In this document: positions 32,188 through 45,399 of the stretch, one piece after another
How positions within the stretch are numbered: the stretch's first letter is position 1
Layout: the number at the start of each line of letters is the position of its first letter
Source of the DNA: Epichloe hybrida
Lineage: Eukaryota > Ascomycota > Sordariomycetes > Hypocreales > Clavicipitaceae
Direction of reading: 5' to 3'
Assembly (NCBI GenBank): GCA_019022495.1
Contig: JAFEKR010000040.1
Coordinates: 124,001 to 188,000 of the forward strand
DNA: 64,000 nucleotides
Notes under the pieces: generated by a model
The model's database searches: none
Seen by the model: the letters and a program-made list of their open reading frames with translations, nothing else
What the model was told of the DNA's origin: nothing
Made by a program: the position numbers and the translations under genes

Positions 32188-33570
32188 TCAGAGGTGAGCA
32201 GAAAGGACCTTCTCCTGGGTGTCGGCCAAAGCCCAGTCGCTGGCGTACTTCTTGCTCCGCACAGACGTGGCCTGCTCCTTGGTGAAGCCCTTGGCCTCGG
32301 TGGCGGGGTTGTATCCCAGGCCGTTCTTCCTGCCGACGGCGGCGTCGTCCATCTTGGGAGCGACCTTGCCGTCGGCGCGCTTGTAGACGGTGACGACGAC
32401 GGCGCCGCCGAGACCGAGGTTGTGCTGCAGGCAGTACCTCGTGTCGGGGGCCTCGCGGTTGTTGGCCCATCCCCTGAGGTGCCAGACGAGCTCGGTGCAC
32501 TGGGCGATGCCCGTGGCGCCGAGGGGGTGGCCCTTGGAGATGAGGCCGCCGGACGGGTTGACCAGGTACTTGCCGCCGTAGGTGATGTCGCCGCGGCGGA
32601 CCATCTCGTGGGCCTTGCCCTTGTCGCAGAGGCCGAGGGCGTCGAGGGCGACCATTTCGTTGGCGCTGAAGCAGTCGTGCAGCTCGACGACCTTGACGTC
32701 GTCGGGGGTGATGGCGGCCTCGCGCATGGCCGCCCCGACGGCGTGCCGCGTCATCTCGTAGCCCACCAGGTCGATGGAGCTGCGGGAGAAGAGGCTGGGC
32801 GCGTCCGTGGCGAGGCACTGGCCCGCCATCTCGACGGCGTGCTCCCGGAGGTGAGGCCGGGCGTCCAGGAAGGCCTGGGAGACGAGGATGGCGGCGGCGC
32901 CGCCGTCCGAGGTAGGGCAGCACTGCAGCTTGGTCAGGGGCTCGAAGACCTTGGGCGCCCCCATGATCTGCTCGAGCGAGTAGACCTGCTGGAACTGCGA
33001 GTAGGGGTTGTTGGGCGAGTGGGCGTGGTTGACGCGCGCAATCTCGGCAAAGTCGGCGTCCTCGGCGCCGTACCTCTCCTTGTACTCGCGGCCGGCGTTG
33101 CCGAACATCTGGGCCGCGCCGGGGGCCGGCTCGAAGCCCCTCGTCTCGGCCATCATGTTGACCGTGGTGCCCAGGGGGTTCTCGCGGTCGTTCCAGAAGC
33201 TCTGCAGGCTGCCGGCCATCATCTTCTCGAAGCCCACCACCATGACGCAGTCGGCGGCGCCGCTCGCGACAAAGGTGCGGCCCATGGCCAGGCCCGTGCT
33301 TCCCGTGGAGCAGTTGTTGTTGACGTTGTAGATGGGTATCTTGGTCATGCCGAACTGGTAGAAGACGCGCTGGCCGCAGGTGCTGTCGCCGTAGCAGTAG
33401 CACGCGATGCCCTGCTCGACGTCGTCGTAGTTGATCTGCGCGTCGAGCAGCGCCTTGACGCCGGCCTCGAACCCGAGCTCCGTGTAGTCGACCAGGCCGC
33501 GCGGCTTGATGAACTTGGTCATGCACACGCCCAGAACGTAGACGGGCGACTTTTGCTTGTTGGCGGCCAT
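32188..33570 (-). CDS. SCP2-type thiolase (SCPx-like), probably peroxisomal
   Basis: Single exon, 460 residues from ATG33570 (MAANKQKSPVYVLGVCMTKF). Thiolase signatures: the nucleophile region NNNCSTGSTGL; GFEKMMAGSLQSFW, typical of the SCP2 branch; HDCFSANEM; and NPSGGLISKGHPLGATG carrying the conserved His. The protein ends SAHL; the last three residues A-H-L fit the peroxisomal PTS1 pattern. There is no separate C-terminal sterol carrier domain, unlike mammalian SCPx. By family it should cleave 3-ketoacyl-CoA, perhaps branched or sterol side-chain substrates, in peroxisomal beta-oxidation. High GC at third codon positions creates a 512-codon antisense open frame, which I regard as a shadow. 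Confidence 0.93.
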   Translation of the reverse strand: MAANKQKSPVYVLGVCMTKFIKPRGLVDYTELGFEAGVKALLDAQINYDDVEQGIACYCYGDSTCGQRVFYQFGMTKIPIYNVNNNCSTGSTGLAMGRTFVASGAADCVMVVGFEKMMAGSLQSFWNDRENPLGTTVNMMAETRGFEPAPGAAQMFGNAGREYKERYGAEDADFAEIARVNHAHSPNNPYSQFQQVYSLEQIMGAPKVFEPLTKLQCCPTSDGGAAAILVSQAFLDARPHLREHAVEMAGQCLATDAPSLFSRSSIDLVGYEMTRHAVGAAMREAAITPDDVKVVELHDCFSANEMVALDALGLCDKGKAHEMVRRGDITYGGKYLVNPSGGLISKGHPLGATGIAQCTELVWHLRGWANNREAPDTRYCLQHNLGLGGAVVVTVYKRADGKVAPKMDDAAVGRKNGLGYNPATEAKGFTKEQATSVRSKKYASDWALADTQEKVLSAHL

Positions 33571-34525
33571 GTTGTCGTTGCTGTGGAGGGAAGTGAAGAA
33601 GGAGGAGTCAAGTCGAGTCAAGTCGAGTCCGAGTCGAGTCGAATCGAATCGAATCACAACACGACAAAACGGCGTGAGAAACCCGTTGGAAGAATTCCCA
33701 AAATGGGAGGGCGCGGCTCCTTGTTCTTATGACATCGGATAGACGGACGACACCCCCCCCCACCCTCCTTGGCCTGGGTGGGGCCGCGGCAAGTTTGACG
33801 CGAAACAAGTCCGTACCGAGGTCTTTCTCCAAAGGCGGGGGAGAAAGCTTGCCGACGCCTACATGTACGCCATGGAAACACAGCCCGTTGATCAGTGCAG
33901 TGGATGGAGACAACAGGATGTCCGCGGCCCAATCTCATGAACTTGCCATTGGCTTGCCTTGCCCCTTTCCCGCTTTCTCGGCAGTCAGAGCCGACCGCCC
34001 ACGTGCGCTTCTCTCGTCTTGTTCCCTGGGCGTCTCCACCCACGGAGCCGATTCCCCGAATCTCTAGGGGAAAAAAAGAACCAACCCAATCTACATGTAG
34101 CAGTCATCACCTTCCATCTCATCACTTTTCCAAAAAGGCACTCGTGCTCGTGCTCGTGCTCGTGCCGATCAACGGGACACAAAGGGCTTGTCTATTATGC
34201 CCATTCTTGCCCCCCGGGGCGCATTTCCTGTAAATCAAACCACCAACCACGCACCAGCCATCACCGCCAGCCACCACTTTGCTGTCGGGGTATAGTTTCA
34301 CCAAGATATCAAAAAGCTGCAACATGTAAAAGCTGCAGTCAGTGGCCAAGCCCAAAGGCAGCCAGCATACACTGACGTGATAAATGCACGACAAGAAAGA
34401 AGAAGCTGCAAGAAGAAAGAAACGCCCCTCGTAATTGCCAACAAGAATCATCTCATCTGAAACCTTTGCTCCCCAATTCGTTAAAAAAAAAAAAAAAAAA
34501 AAACTTCCTCATCCCCCCAAGAAAT
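33571..34525. other. Intergenic region between thiolase and Zn2Cys6 regulator
   Basis: About 950 bases. Contains a GTCGA/GTCAA repeat just upstream of the thiolase start (33608-33656), a GTGCTC repeat near 34141-34165 and an A run of about 20 at 34483-34503. No gene recognised. Confidence 0.55.
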
Positions 34526-37244
34526 TTAGTCCCAGCCCTCCCACAAGGTCCAACCTGCCAAGCTCGTCCCAGATCCGCCTGATACCATGCTATTGGAGTA
34601 GCCGTATGATGGTTGCCCGTGCATGTAGGCGTCCGGCGCATACTGGTGATCCATCGAAACTGCGCGGAGCTTGTCCTTTGTCATGCCCGACGATCGGAGG
34701 CACGCGTCCAAGACGGCAAACAGATTCCGCGTCATGTCTTGTATCTTGGGTTCCGGAGTCTTGACGCTCTCCAGCACAGTCGCCAGGCATAGGATATCCT
34801 TGGTGTCGCTTCCGCTCATGAATTTGATGAGCAAGTCCAGACTCTCCTGTACTGTGGAAATCAGCCGCAGTGGTGACCACGGCACCACGCTTTCGCCAGA
34901 GTAGAGCGATAGTTCATCGGGCGTTTCCGTCGTCATGTGCGGCCCTCCCGAATGACTGAGCAACAGCGATTCCGAGTTCTGCCGCACGGCGGCTTGGATG
35001 TAGTAGCAGATGCTCAGTGACGAGTAGATGATGTCAGGCTTCAGAATCTGGTGGTACATCTCAGCCACCTCGTGGAACTGTGTCAGTGATGGGTCTAGTT
35101 CGTCGAGATATTTCAGTATCACCACCGAAGACTTCAAGAACGATCGTGAGATCTCCGCGGGCACGTCGGCAGCCCCCAGCGCCAGAGGTCGATAGAGGGC
35201 TAGGAGCGGCCGCCGCACGTGCATGTCCAGAATGACTCGGCTTCTCCACTGCTTGCTCTTCTGAGCCGCGCTATACGAGCCCTGGCGCGGGTATATGTAG
35301 TTGATGTCGTCGAGAAACCTCTCCAGCTTCGTTCCCACATCCAGAACCTCGGAGTAGTCGCGGAGAGAGTCGATCCGATTGACGAGTGGAGCGACTCGCA
35401 TGCGGGCAGCAAGCGTGATGGCCGCGTACACTTGCATCTGATTGTCCGTCATCTGGTCGATCGGTCTTGTCGGGGGAAGTTCGTGCATGTTGAGGAAGAT
35501 TTCCGAGTCGTTGAGGTTGCGGGGTGGCTTGCAAGTGAAGTCGCCGTCGCGGAGCAGGGACGGCATGTTGCAGGCTATCGACATGTGCAAGTCCATGTCG
35601 GCCATTGTGAACCATAACCTTCGGCGCATCTCGCCCCAAAAGACTGGCATCCGGGGCTCAAACTCTGAAGGGTCTCGGTGCATACCCATGCTCATTGCCA
35701 GCCTCAGCACATAGCCCAGCTTGTTCCAGGAATCCTGCAGTCGAGGCGTGATCATTCTCGATGCATGTATCAGCAAGATCTGGACCTGAACCGTGCTGAT
35801 GTCCACCAGCTGCTTTCCTTTGAGGCTGTCCAACCAACTCTGGATCAGGGCGCACGCTGTTGGGATATGAACGCCGTCGCTGCGCTCGTGTCCCATTCCT
35901 CTCGACTTGGTCTCGAATCGAGAGGCTATGGATAAGACACAGAGCAATTGAGGAAGAAAAGATTCCGACTGTAGTTTTCCGTCCCAGTACATGTTGTATG
36001 CGTCGTAGAATGTCCTGGCGTGCAGGATCCTGTAAATCGTCTCTGATGTGTCAAAGTACATTGTGACAAGACGATCGCATATCTCCTTCTTGGGAAGAAT
36101 ATCCGTCATGCGCTTTTGCACTGGCATCATGGAATCGACGAACACGGTGATCGGCTTCATCGCCAGATGCAGCTCATCTTGGCGGTTCTTGTGCAGCAGA
36201 CCAAAACTGCGCAGCAATTCATCAATGGCGTTCCTCTGGTACTGCCCATTCAGAAATGCTCGGGCTTCGGGGAACTGGGAGGAAAGGGGAAGCTGGTCAG
36301 TGGATTGATCTTCTCAAGACGTCATGTCTGGTGTGTCGCCCAGGGTTGCATACCACGTTCAGCATCACCCGAGGACTATGCTGGCCAAAGAAGCGCGTAA
36401 TCATGCCACCCCGCTTGACGGACAGCCCTCGTACAGTGCCATCGGCCGCGTATAATATCCTGCCTCCACTCGTGTCGGTGGGAGCAGGGCTGCGGCCTTG
36501 CATGTGTCTTTCCAGCCTGTCCAGCCGCAAGGTCAACTCCTCCAGGACAGGCAAGCCCGGCGATCCGCCGTTCTTGGTCGGTGTCGCCGCGGTGTCGCTA
36601 TTCGGTATATTGCTTGAGTTGGATGTGCCTGGTGGGCAGCTACGTTTACTTGGTCTGTTCGTATCGACGGGTTCCGTATCGGAAGCATCTGAAAGATTTG
36701 CCGGATCATGATCGGCGGCATATTTGCATATGCGACTTGACTTCTGGCATTGGGAGCATGGCAAGAGACGATCACATTTCAGTTTTCGTTTTCGGCACTC
36801 GGTGCAAGACTTGACGGGTCTTGGGCGCTTGACACTCCTCTGCTGCACCTGCAATGAGTTTTGGTGGTGGTGCTGTTGTTGTTGTTGTTGTTGTTGTTGC
36901 TGCTGCTGCTGCTGCTGCTGTTGTTGCTGTTGCTGTTGCTGTTGTTGCTGTAGATGATGATGATGCTGTTGTTGTAGTTGCTGCTGGTGCTGGTGCTGTT
37001 GTTGTTGCAGGTGGTGTTGCTGCTGTTGAGTCAGGACTGGCGGCTGACGGGGGATTCCAAGAGGAGATGTATGGACGGCATGCTGCTGAGGTGGTGTTCG
37101 CATATGCGCCCCATTGTTCTCAAGGGAGCTCGAGGCCGAGCCAGTCGATGAAGATTTGTGGGTGTTGGTGGTTGCCGCTGCCGCTGCTGTCGCGGCCACC
37201 GCAGCATCCGCGGGCAGTGGAAACCCACGCATGGCGGTCGACAT
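34526..37244 (-). CDS. Zn2Cys6 transcription factor with polyglutamine tract
   Basis: Two exons: complement(join(34526..36274,36354..37244)), 879 residues. Donor GTATGC, acceptor CTCCCAG, phase 0, joining VMLNV to FPEARAFLNG. Order: an Ala/Thr/Ser-rich N-terminus; a Gln/His-rich tract (about 70-130) with a long uninterrupted Gln run; the Gal4-type cluster CTECRKRKLKCDRLL.. (CX2CX6CX5CX2CX6C, about 147-173) preceded by a basic stretch; a short coiled-coil-like LEELTLRLDRLERHM; then a fungal-specific middle domain (LGYVLRLAMSMGMHRDP, WGEMRRRLWFTMADMD). It should bind DNA as a dimer. Target genes unknown. Glutamine codons are mixed CAA/CAG. ATG37244 is the first Met not preceded by a Phe-run low-complexity stretch. 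Confidence 0.9.
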
Positions 37245-38600
37245 GTCTCTCGTGTTCTCGCAAAAAAAAAAAAAGTGGCTTGCATACGACAGACTGATCA
37301 ATGACCTGGGCGCAGGTTCTGAGCTGGATGATCATTCAATTCAAGGATGGATGGACCAAGTCGAAGTCGGGGGACGAGTCGTCGAAGCACTGGTCATGGT
37401 CACCCAGAGAAAGGCACTTCCGCAAAGAGTCGGGCGCAAAAAGCGTCGCTCGACCGGTATGACGATGGCCGGCTTTATGAGTCAGGATTCAGGATCGCCG
37501 GGCGAGGAAGTTGGAGAGACACCCGGCGGGGTGACGCCCTCGGTCGCCTGCGTTGCTATCACAGTCGCTGCTTGTCGATGGTGTTTTGCCGCTCTTGCAA
37601 TGTCGAAGACGACTATCGCATCGATGTGTGCTCTTCTCTTCTGAGCTACAGCAGATGGGACCCTATGCCATGCTCGAGGAGATGCGCTGCTGCAAAGATG
37701 GGGGTCCGGCAAGTGGTCGAACGAAACGGAACGGAACGGAACGAAACGACACGACACGACACGCCACGACACGACACGACACGACACGCCACGACACGAC
37801 GGCGGCCAAGGTGAAGGTGAAGGTCGGAACGGGGTATCGAGTTATCGAATGCCTGTTTGCGGAGTAGTCTGTAGTCTGGTCGAGTGTGAGTAGGTAGGTC
37901 GGGAGGTCGGTAGGTCGGTAGACAAGTGTGTGGACTGGGCTGGGGCTGGCTCGCCGGTCGGTCGTTGTACGGGATGATAAAAAGGTAGCAGAGTGAAAGA
38001 CGGGCGGCCCAACGAGCAAGCAACAAGCAAGCAGGCAAGCAGGCAGAGGAGAGGGTGGGTCGGCCGACAGAGTCGTTGTGTGTACAATGCGACGTATTAC
38101 GGACGGGGGGACAGACACTGATTACGGAGTACATGTACATACCCTACAATGTACATACGTAATCCGTACAGAAGAGCACTCGAAGATTGGGAATTGGGAA
38201 TTGGGAATTGTCGGGCCTGCCCCCCGTCGGCCGAGAGATGGTGAGGACCCAGATTCGTGGAACGCCCGCAACCAACATGCATGTAGTCCGTGTGTACGGA
38301 TTACGTACGGATGGATTGTGACAGAAACAATGTTGGCACGAGTTAATCCGTAGCAGCAGCCGACAAAAAGTGAGGTCAGAAGACTCAGAACCCAGGTTCC
38401 ATGGCAAGCCTCGACGACAAACCTATACATACCACGCACAACCACACACGACCGCACACACAGCAGCGAGCAAGGTGGAATTCCGGTCGTACAAGTTCGT
38501 CGACGACCCATCATCCATCAATGGGTCATCATCACCACGGGACGGGGCGGGGCGGGGCGTTGAGTTTTTCCCAGCCATTGCCCTGCTAATTCTTCCTCCC
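37245..38600. other. Intergenic region upstream of the Zn2Cys6 regulator
   Basis: About 1.35 kb with no recognised gene. Holds an ACGAC/ACGGA array at 37720-37800, GGTAGGTCGG words near 37890-37920, and a TACGGAGTA motif at 38123. It stops at the GAGAC target site of element 2. Confidence 0.55.
37720..37800. repeat. ACGAC/ACGGA pentamer array
   Basis: About 16 five-base units, first ACGGA then ACGAC/ACGCC types, are directly visible. Confidence 0.88.
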
Positions 38601-38605
38601 GAGAC

Positions 38606-38772
38606 TGACGGGTGGGGGCAGGTGCGAGGCACCTGGCCCACCTAGCACAAAACCCCACCAGCAGATTTTTTTTTTGTTAGGGCTTGTTTTCTTCTGGGAT
38701 TATCACCTTAAGGAATTAGTTTAATTTAATTAATTTATTACTGCTTTGTTCTCTGTTAAATACAGTTCTTAG
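38606..38772 (+). repeat. 5' LTR of element 2
   Basis: Compared with 49536-49705: 11 transitions and a T-run length difference. The first three differing sites keep C/G here; the last eight are mutated to T/A here. The LTR ends in AG (GG in the partner) rather than the usual CA. The following CAACCACGC, with the preceding TGG, could be the primer-binding site overlapping the LTR end. Confidence 0.9.
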
Positions 38773-39299
38773 CAACCACGCTAGGAGATTAGTAATTAAA
38801 GCTTCCTTAAGCTACCTAGAGTTAAGTTATCATTTCTATATTATCCTTATCATTATTAGTTAGACTAGGGTAGTCTACCTACCTGCATTTCCTAATCCCT
38901 GCTTACACCTATAAAACCCTACACTTTTAATTATCACCATTATTAATCTAGAGTCATAGGAGTTAGAATCCCTATAGAATCCGCAGACAGCGAAAGTGTA
39001 TAATTACGACTTAGAATTAACAAAATCATTATCTCTAGGAAGTATCTTAGTAGGAGAAGATAACTTCCCTCTCACTAGACTAGGAGACTAAGCTATAATC
39101 TAGTTGGCCTATTTCTTTAAGTAACTTACCACTATATTAAAATTAAAGTTACCTTTATTAGAAACTAAAAAACCTATAGTTAAAACACTTACTTATTAGC
39201 CTATAATAAAGCCATATAAGTTACCCTTATCTTAAGACATTAGGACCTTTAATAGGTCTATATTAGTAAGATAATAGTTAAGTTATCTATAGTAGACTT

Positions 39300-42200
39300 T
39301 TAAGACTATTAATAAGGGCAAGGATATTAACCTAAACACCTTTATCTAAGCTATTAATATAGCCTTAGGTAGTAAGGTAGTTACTTTTATTAATAGCTTA
39401 AAGTAATTAAGGCTTATAGTCTTAAGGGCTAAGAATAGTGTAGTAACTACTACTAATTTAGCTACCCTCTAATAGTTACTATAAGAGCAATACCCTCCTA
39501 ATATTATTAATAAAGAAGTGAAAACTAGTACTAATATAGAACTTTAATAAGGTAAGGGTAAGGCCCTTACTACCTATTATTCTTACGTTTTAAATATGCT
39601 TTATTATACTAGAGGGAGGGATAAACTAATTACCTCTAACTATCCTTTTACTTTAATTAAGAGTTATACTCTCTATAACTTTATCTAGTAGTTTATTTAA
39701 GGATTATATAATAAATTACTAATATAGGAAGCTATTAGCTAGAATATATTAGCTACTAATAGCCTTAGAGAAGCCTAGGAATATATTAAGTAAGCTACCA
39801 CTATTTTAGAGGTAAAGGCTAACCTTATAAAGATAACTACATAAGATATAAAGATTACCCTAATAGAGGAATTTATTAAACTTTAGAGCAAATACTTTAC
39901 TAATAAAGTGTTATCTTAGGCATATAAACTACCCCTAGGGTTTATAGAAGTATTAGGAGGATAGAGATAATAGTTTACTTTAGTTAATACTTTAATTACC
40001 TAGCTTTAGCCTATAATATTATACCTAGGTCTATTAGGAATATATGGTTTTACTAACCCTTAGTAATTTAGTAAGTACTACCCTATACCTTAAGTAATTA
40101 ATTAAACACTAACTCTAGCTATATACCCTTAGAATTATCCTTAGACATAGAATAGAGGCAATATTAACTTAGGGAATAAAGCTCTAGTAAACCTATAAGG
40201 TAATGCTAACTAGTCTATCCCTAGAACTTAATAAGTAACCTTTCCCCCTTAGTATTAGAATAATAGTACTAGCGCATATTAACCTTTATAAAATACACCT
40301 ATAATAACCTAAGGTGCTAGTTAAAGAGAAAGAGCACTTAAACTAAGACTAGTAACTAAATTAAGGAATTAGTATATTAATAAAACCACACTATTACCCT
40401 ATAGGGGTGCTTGCTTTAAGTGTGGAGTTACTAGATATTATACTATAAACTATACTATAACTAGAAATGATTTATTATAATAATAGAAATCCTTATAGTT
40501 AAAATTAATAACACTTCCCCCTTATAATAACTAGTTATAGGTACCTAGATAAATCCATGCTTAGTTAGCTTAGGTGTACTTAAATAGTAATAAATATAAG
40601 GATATAGTAGTATCTAGGATTATTAAAGAGATTATAGGTGAATTATTAGTTAGAGTTTAATATACTCTAATTAAGCTAGGTACTATTAAAAACTTACCTA
40701 ACCTTATAGAGAATCCCTAGCTTATTTAGCTTAAATAAAACCCTATAGCTACTATAAGCTTATAGAAAATTAGGGCTTACTATACTAATATAAGGGCATA
40801 AGTAAAAGATATTACTAATAAGAAGGAGGGTAGTGCTAGAGTTTTAAGACCCCTTATTAAGAGCCTTAAAAAAGCTAATATAAAAACCCTTAAGTCTATT
40901 ACTTAAGGTACTCTATAGGTTATAACATTAGTATTAAAAGCCACGCTACTATTAAAAAAACAAAAGGGAATGCCCCTTAGTAAGATATTAGAAAGTCTAA
41001 CTCTAACTCCTAAAGCTATACTATTAGTAAGAGAAAAGGTAATTAAGCAAAACATAAGGGCATTAAGCGAGATTTAGGGACGTAAGGGTCTAGGTCCTAT
41101 TAACTAGAAGGCCTTAGTAAGTTATATCTTAGTCCTAATTTCACTAATAGATTTATAGTAAATTAGCCTAGAAATATCTAAGTAATTTTAGAAGCTATTA
41201 TTAAGGGTAATAGCCCTAAGGAAGCAAATAAAGAAAAAGGTAGCCTTCTTACTTAATATAAGCTTAGTTTAAGCTATGTCTAGTAAGGGTTAGAAAAGTC
41301 CTATAGCTAATAATCATAACACTAAGTTACTTTAAGAGTATTAATTAGGTGCTAAGCTATTTAGGATTACTATCTAAGCTTATATAGGATTTTAGAAAAA
41401 GTAAGTATTTAATCTTAAACTAGGGCAAGCAGTGGCTAATTAGGGAGCTAAGATTAATATTATATCTTAGGCATTTATACTATAGGAAAACATACTAGTC
41501 TATAATTTAGGATCTATTAGTTTCTAAGGGCTATAAATAATTAATACTAATAGATAAGAGAATATAGTTACCTATTTTATGTTAATAAAAGTGTTATGCT
41601 ATAGCATTACGCAGTTAGTTTAGGCAGTGATTACCCTAGACTATTAGCCTAAGAACTAGACTATTTTAATTCTAGGTTTGCCCTAGCTTTATAACGTAGG
41701 TATAAGGTTTAATATTAGGAACTCTAAACTTATAATTAGAGTTAAGGAGCGTAAAGATAAAGTTATTTCTATTAAGGGACCTTTAGTAGCTCTATCTAAT
41801 TAATAGAAAGTAATGCTTTATCTAGCTAAGCCTATAATCCTAGAGAAGTATATAGGTTAGGATAATATAGACTTATCCCTAAATAATGCCTTATTAGGAT
41901 CTAAGGATAAGGAGAAGGATAATTTAAATAAGTTAAAAAACTAAGTTACTTACTATAACCTAGTTAAGTTAAAAAACTAAATCTAATAGCCTAGAGTAAA
42001 TATAGGAGTAAGTAACTTTATAAGCTCCCTTTTATTTATTTCTAGGTTAAGCCTATAGTGTGGTTTTCTAGCTATATACCTTAGATTACCTATCCTATTT
42101 TAGTGCAAACGAATTTTTAGCTTATAAATTAACTTAGTCTCTATATATTCTTATTAGAAGTGAATTTGCTTAGAGGGAGAGAATATACTATAGAATTAAA

Positions 42201-45200
42201 GGTTAATAATAATAATAGGAAAATGTTTTAATAGATAAAGGATAATTAGCTAGGGCTAGTTACTCTAAACTCTTTATTATTTCTATTTTTAACTAAGTAA
42301 AGAGTGTAAAGGAAAGAAACTAACTAGGAAACCCTAATTAAAATAGTGTTATTATAGTTTAAGGGTTATAAAGTAACCTTAGGCCCCCTTATCCTAAAGT
42401 CTATAGTGGAGGAAGTTATGCAAATGTTTTATACATATAAAGACCTAAATGCCTTATTAATTACTAATATCCCTGCTATAGACCTTTATATATATATACC
42501 TTAGCTAAAAGAAAATGTAAAGCCTTAGGCATAATCCCTAAAGTAAAGATAGTTAGAGCCTTAGAAGTATTAGTTAAATTAGTTAGTAACTAAAGGAATT
42601 AAGTTAGGGATATATAAGTATACTATAGCTACTAATAGAAAGATATCTAACTAGTGTGTAAAACCTATACTAGTACTAAAGGATAAGTCTAACCTATAGG
42701 CTAAGTAATAACTTACTATTAATTATTCTTACGTTAAGGAGGACATGCTAGGTAGCTAGTTACCTCTACTAGCTAAAATTTATAATTAACTATTTAATCC
42801 TTAGATTAATTCTTACTATGTGTTTAACCTTAAGTATATATACTAGTTAATACCTATAGCATTAGAGTTAAAGCACGTGTTTGCCTTTAATATCCCTAGG
42901 TTTAGTTAGTTATAACTATCTTATATGCCTTAAGGTTCTTAATTAGCTAGGTTTATAATAACTAAAGTAATAAGGATTATACTTAGTCTAATCCTATTAC
43001 CTTACCCTAAACCCTCTCTTACTACTCCTTAACTCTTAGGTAATCTAAGCGTATTAGCTATATACATAGATAATATCTTCTATAAACATGCTTTATTTAA
43101 GGAGTAGTAGTCTTTTATTAAGGACTATTTACTACCTAGGCTATTATAGACCTTACTAAAACTAAGCTTTAAAAAGGTTTCTCTAGGAATGAATTTAATT
43201 ATTATAGTTAGTTAGGTTTATAAGGTAAGTAGGAAAATATATATTAAACCTAACTAAGCCACAAAGCTAAGGGATTAGCCTACACCTATAAGTTAATCTA
43301 GTGTGTGTTTATTCTTAGGAGCTATTAGACCTTGCTAATAATAGATTAAGAACTATGCTAAGATTGCTTAACCCCTTAATTAACTTACTAGGGACGTAAG
43401 CTAGTAATAAGGAGATTTAGAGGCTTTGTCTTTCTCTATATTAAGGGAGAAAGCCACTACTATCCTAAGTATATATAAGTATGTGTTTAACTTACTAACT
43501 TAACTATACTCTAACGCTAGCGGATTTAGTAAAGGGTATATAATATTATAAGTCTAAGATAAAGTCCCCTATCTTATTTTATATAATTCATTCCTTTTTA
43601 CTAAGATATAATAGAACTATAGCACTTATAAGTAAGAGCTTTATACTATTATTAAGTTTTATTAAAAGCATAAGCACTTTTTTAAGTTAAGAATAAGATT
43701 AACTATCTTTATAAACTACAAACCACTTATAACATTTGTAACTATTACTAGTTATAAGGGTATTTATACTAGATAGGTTACTAAGCTAAGGCTATTAAAT
43801 ATTAAGATTTGTTTTATCTAAGGAAAATAAAATACTACTACTAATAGGTTATCTTATACTATATTTCTATTAGATAATTATATAAATAATTTAACTAAGT
43901 TTAGGTTAAGGGATATAGTCTAAAACTAGTGAATCTAGAAAGATAAAGTTAAAGGATATAAGGAGATATTAAAGACTCTAAAAGCTACTAAGATTTAGAA
44001 GGAGTCTAATCTTAAGGGGTTAAGCTAAAACATAAGATAGCTAAAGGTATTACCTAGAGTTAAATTACTATAGAGGAAATACCTAGAGAAGCTATAGTAT
44101 AAAGAAATTATAAGGTTTCTTACTACTAGAAAGTGTTATAAAGGAGATTATAACTATTATACTATTAGAAAAATAGTTATAAAAGTGTAATAGTATAAAC
44201 TTAAGGATAAGGTTCTCTAGTTTAAAGGAAGGCATAATAGATAACATTATCTAGTAAGAGAAGAAGTAATAAGTGCCCTATAGGAGGCTTATAATAAGTC
44301 TAGGTATTTTAGAGCAAACCTAACCTAGTAATAGTTAACTTAATTAGTGTTTTAGCCTAGGATAGGTAGCAATATTATTAACTACATTCTAGGGTATATG
44401 CTATGTGCTTAATATGCTACTTAAAAGAAAAAGGCACTAAATTAACTAGTAGTAGTAAACAAACCATTTTAAGTAATAGGGATAAACTATATTAGACTAT
44501 TTCTAGAATTAGAGCGAAAGATCTAGCATATACTTATTATAGTTAATTATTTCTCTTAGTTTATATAGCTATTCCCCTGTAGGTTAACTAGCGCTATAAA
44601 GGTAGTGAATTATCTATAGGCTTAGATAAATAGGTTATTACTTACTCTAAAGGGTTTTTACACTAATCCTAGGCTAGCGTTTAGGTTAGCAAAGTTATTA
44701 GCGTTTTTAAAGAGAAAGGGAGTAAACTTAATAAATACTCTAAGATAGTCTTATAAGAGTATTAGACTAGTAAAGGTATTAAATTAAATCTTATAGGGCG
44801 TGTTAAATAAGATAATATCTAACGCAAAGAACTAGGATCTTTAACTTCCTAATATAGTAAAAATGTTAAATTACTAATATATTAAATCCATAGGGTATAC
44901 TCTTATAGAGGTGCTATATAGATTAATATAAAACTTAGGGATAAGGCTAGGAGCCTTATTAACCTAAAGTTTAGCTAGTTAAAGTAATAATTTTTATAAG
45001 AATTTAGCGTAGCCACTAGAGAAGTCCTTAGAAGGAGATATAGTAATATATTTTATAAGGAATATTAAATCTTATTATATAGTAGTAGAGGCTAATAGGA
45101 GGTTAAGGGCTGCTGCTTATAAAAAACGCTATAAATAACAAAGAGTTAAACCATTTAAACTAGGTAAGATAGTAATAGTAGTTACTAAGGGGAAGCCCCT

Positions 45201-45330
45201 AAAGCTATAATCTTAGTAATAAGGACTATTTTAAATTAAAACTTAGACTAGGTATGCTTCCTATTAACTTATTAACCTAAATAGATTAAGAGTAAGGGGA
45301 GAGCATAGCTTAGACTTCTATAAGGATGCT
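39300..45330 (+). pseudogene. Gag-Pol remnant of element 2
   Basis: Limits approximate. Gag zinc knuckle at 40412-40456 reads CFKCGVTRYYTINY, a CX2CX4HX4C box with RIP changes. A protease-like ANQGAKINIIS lies at about 41430-41475 (from DSGAE-type). Reverse transcriptase YIDN is at 43063-43074 (YIDD before G-to-A). RNase H is at about 43495-43860, with SNASGFSKGYIILQ, NYSTY..ELYTIIKF, INYKPLITF and GK*NTTTNRLS. Integrase has an H..H zinc region near 44230 and VNYFSQFIWLFP near 44540. Many in-frame stops; no product expected. Confidence 0.87.
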
Positions 45331-45399
45331 TTAAAGGCCTATGTCCCTTAAACTAGTTATTTAAAGACTTTATAGAATTAACTATTGTTAAGGAGAATA

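Noticed and set aside
32194..33732. 512-codon open frame antisense to the thiolase gene
   Set aside because: It mirrors a highly GC3-biased real gene, has low-complexity Val/Gly/Ala-rich content and no domain; a coding shadow.
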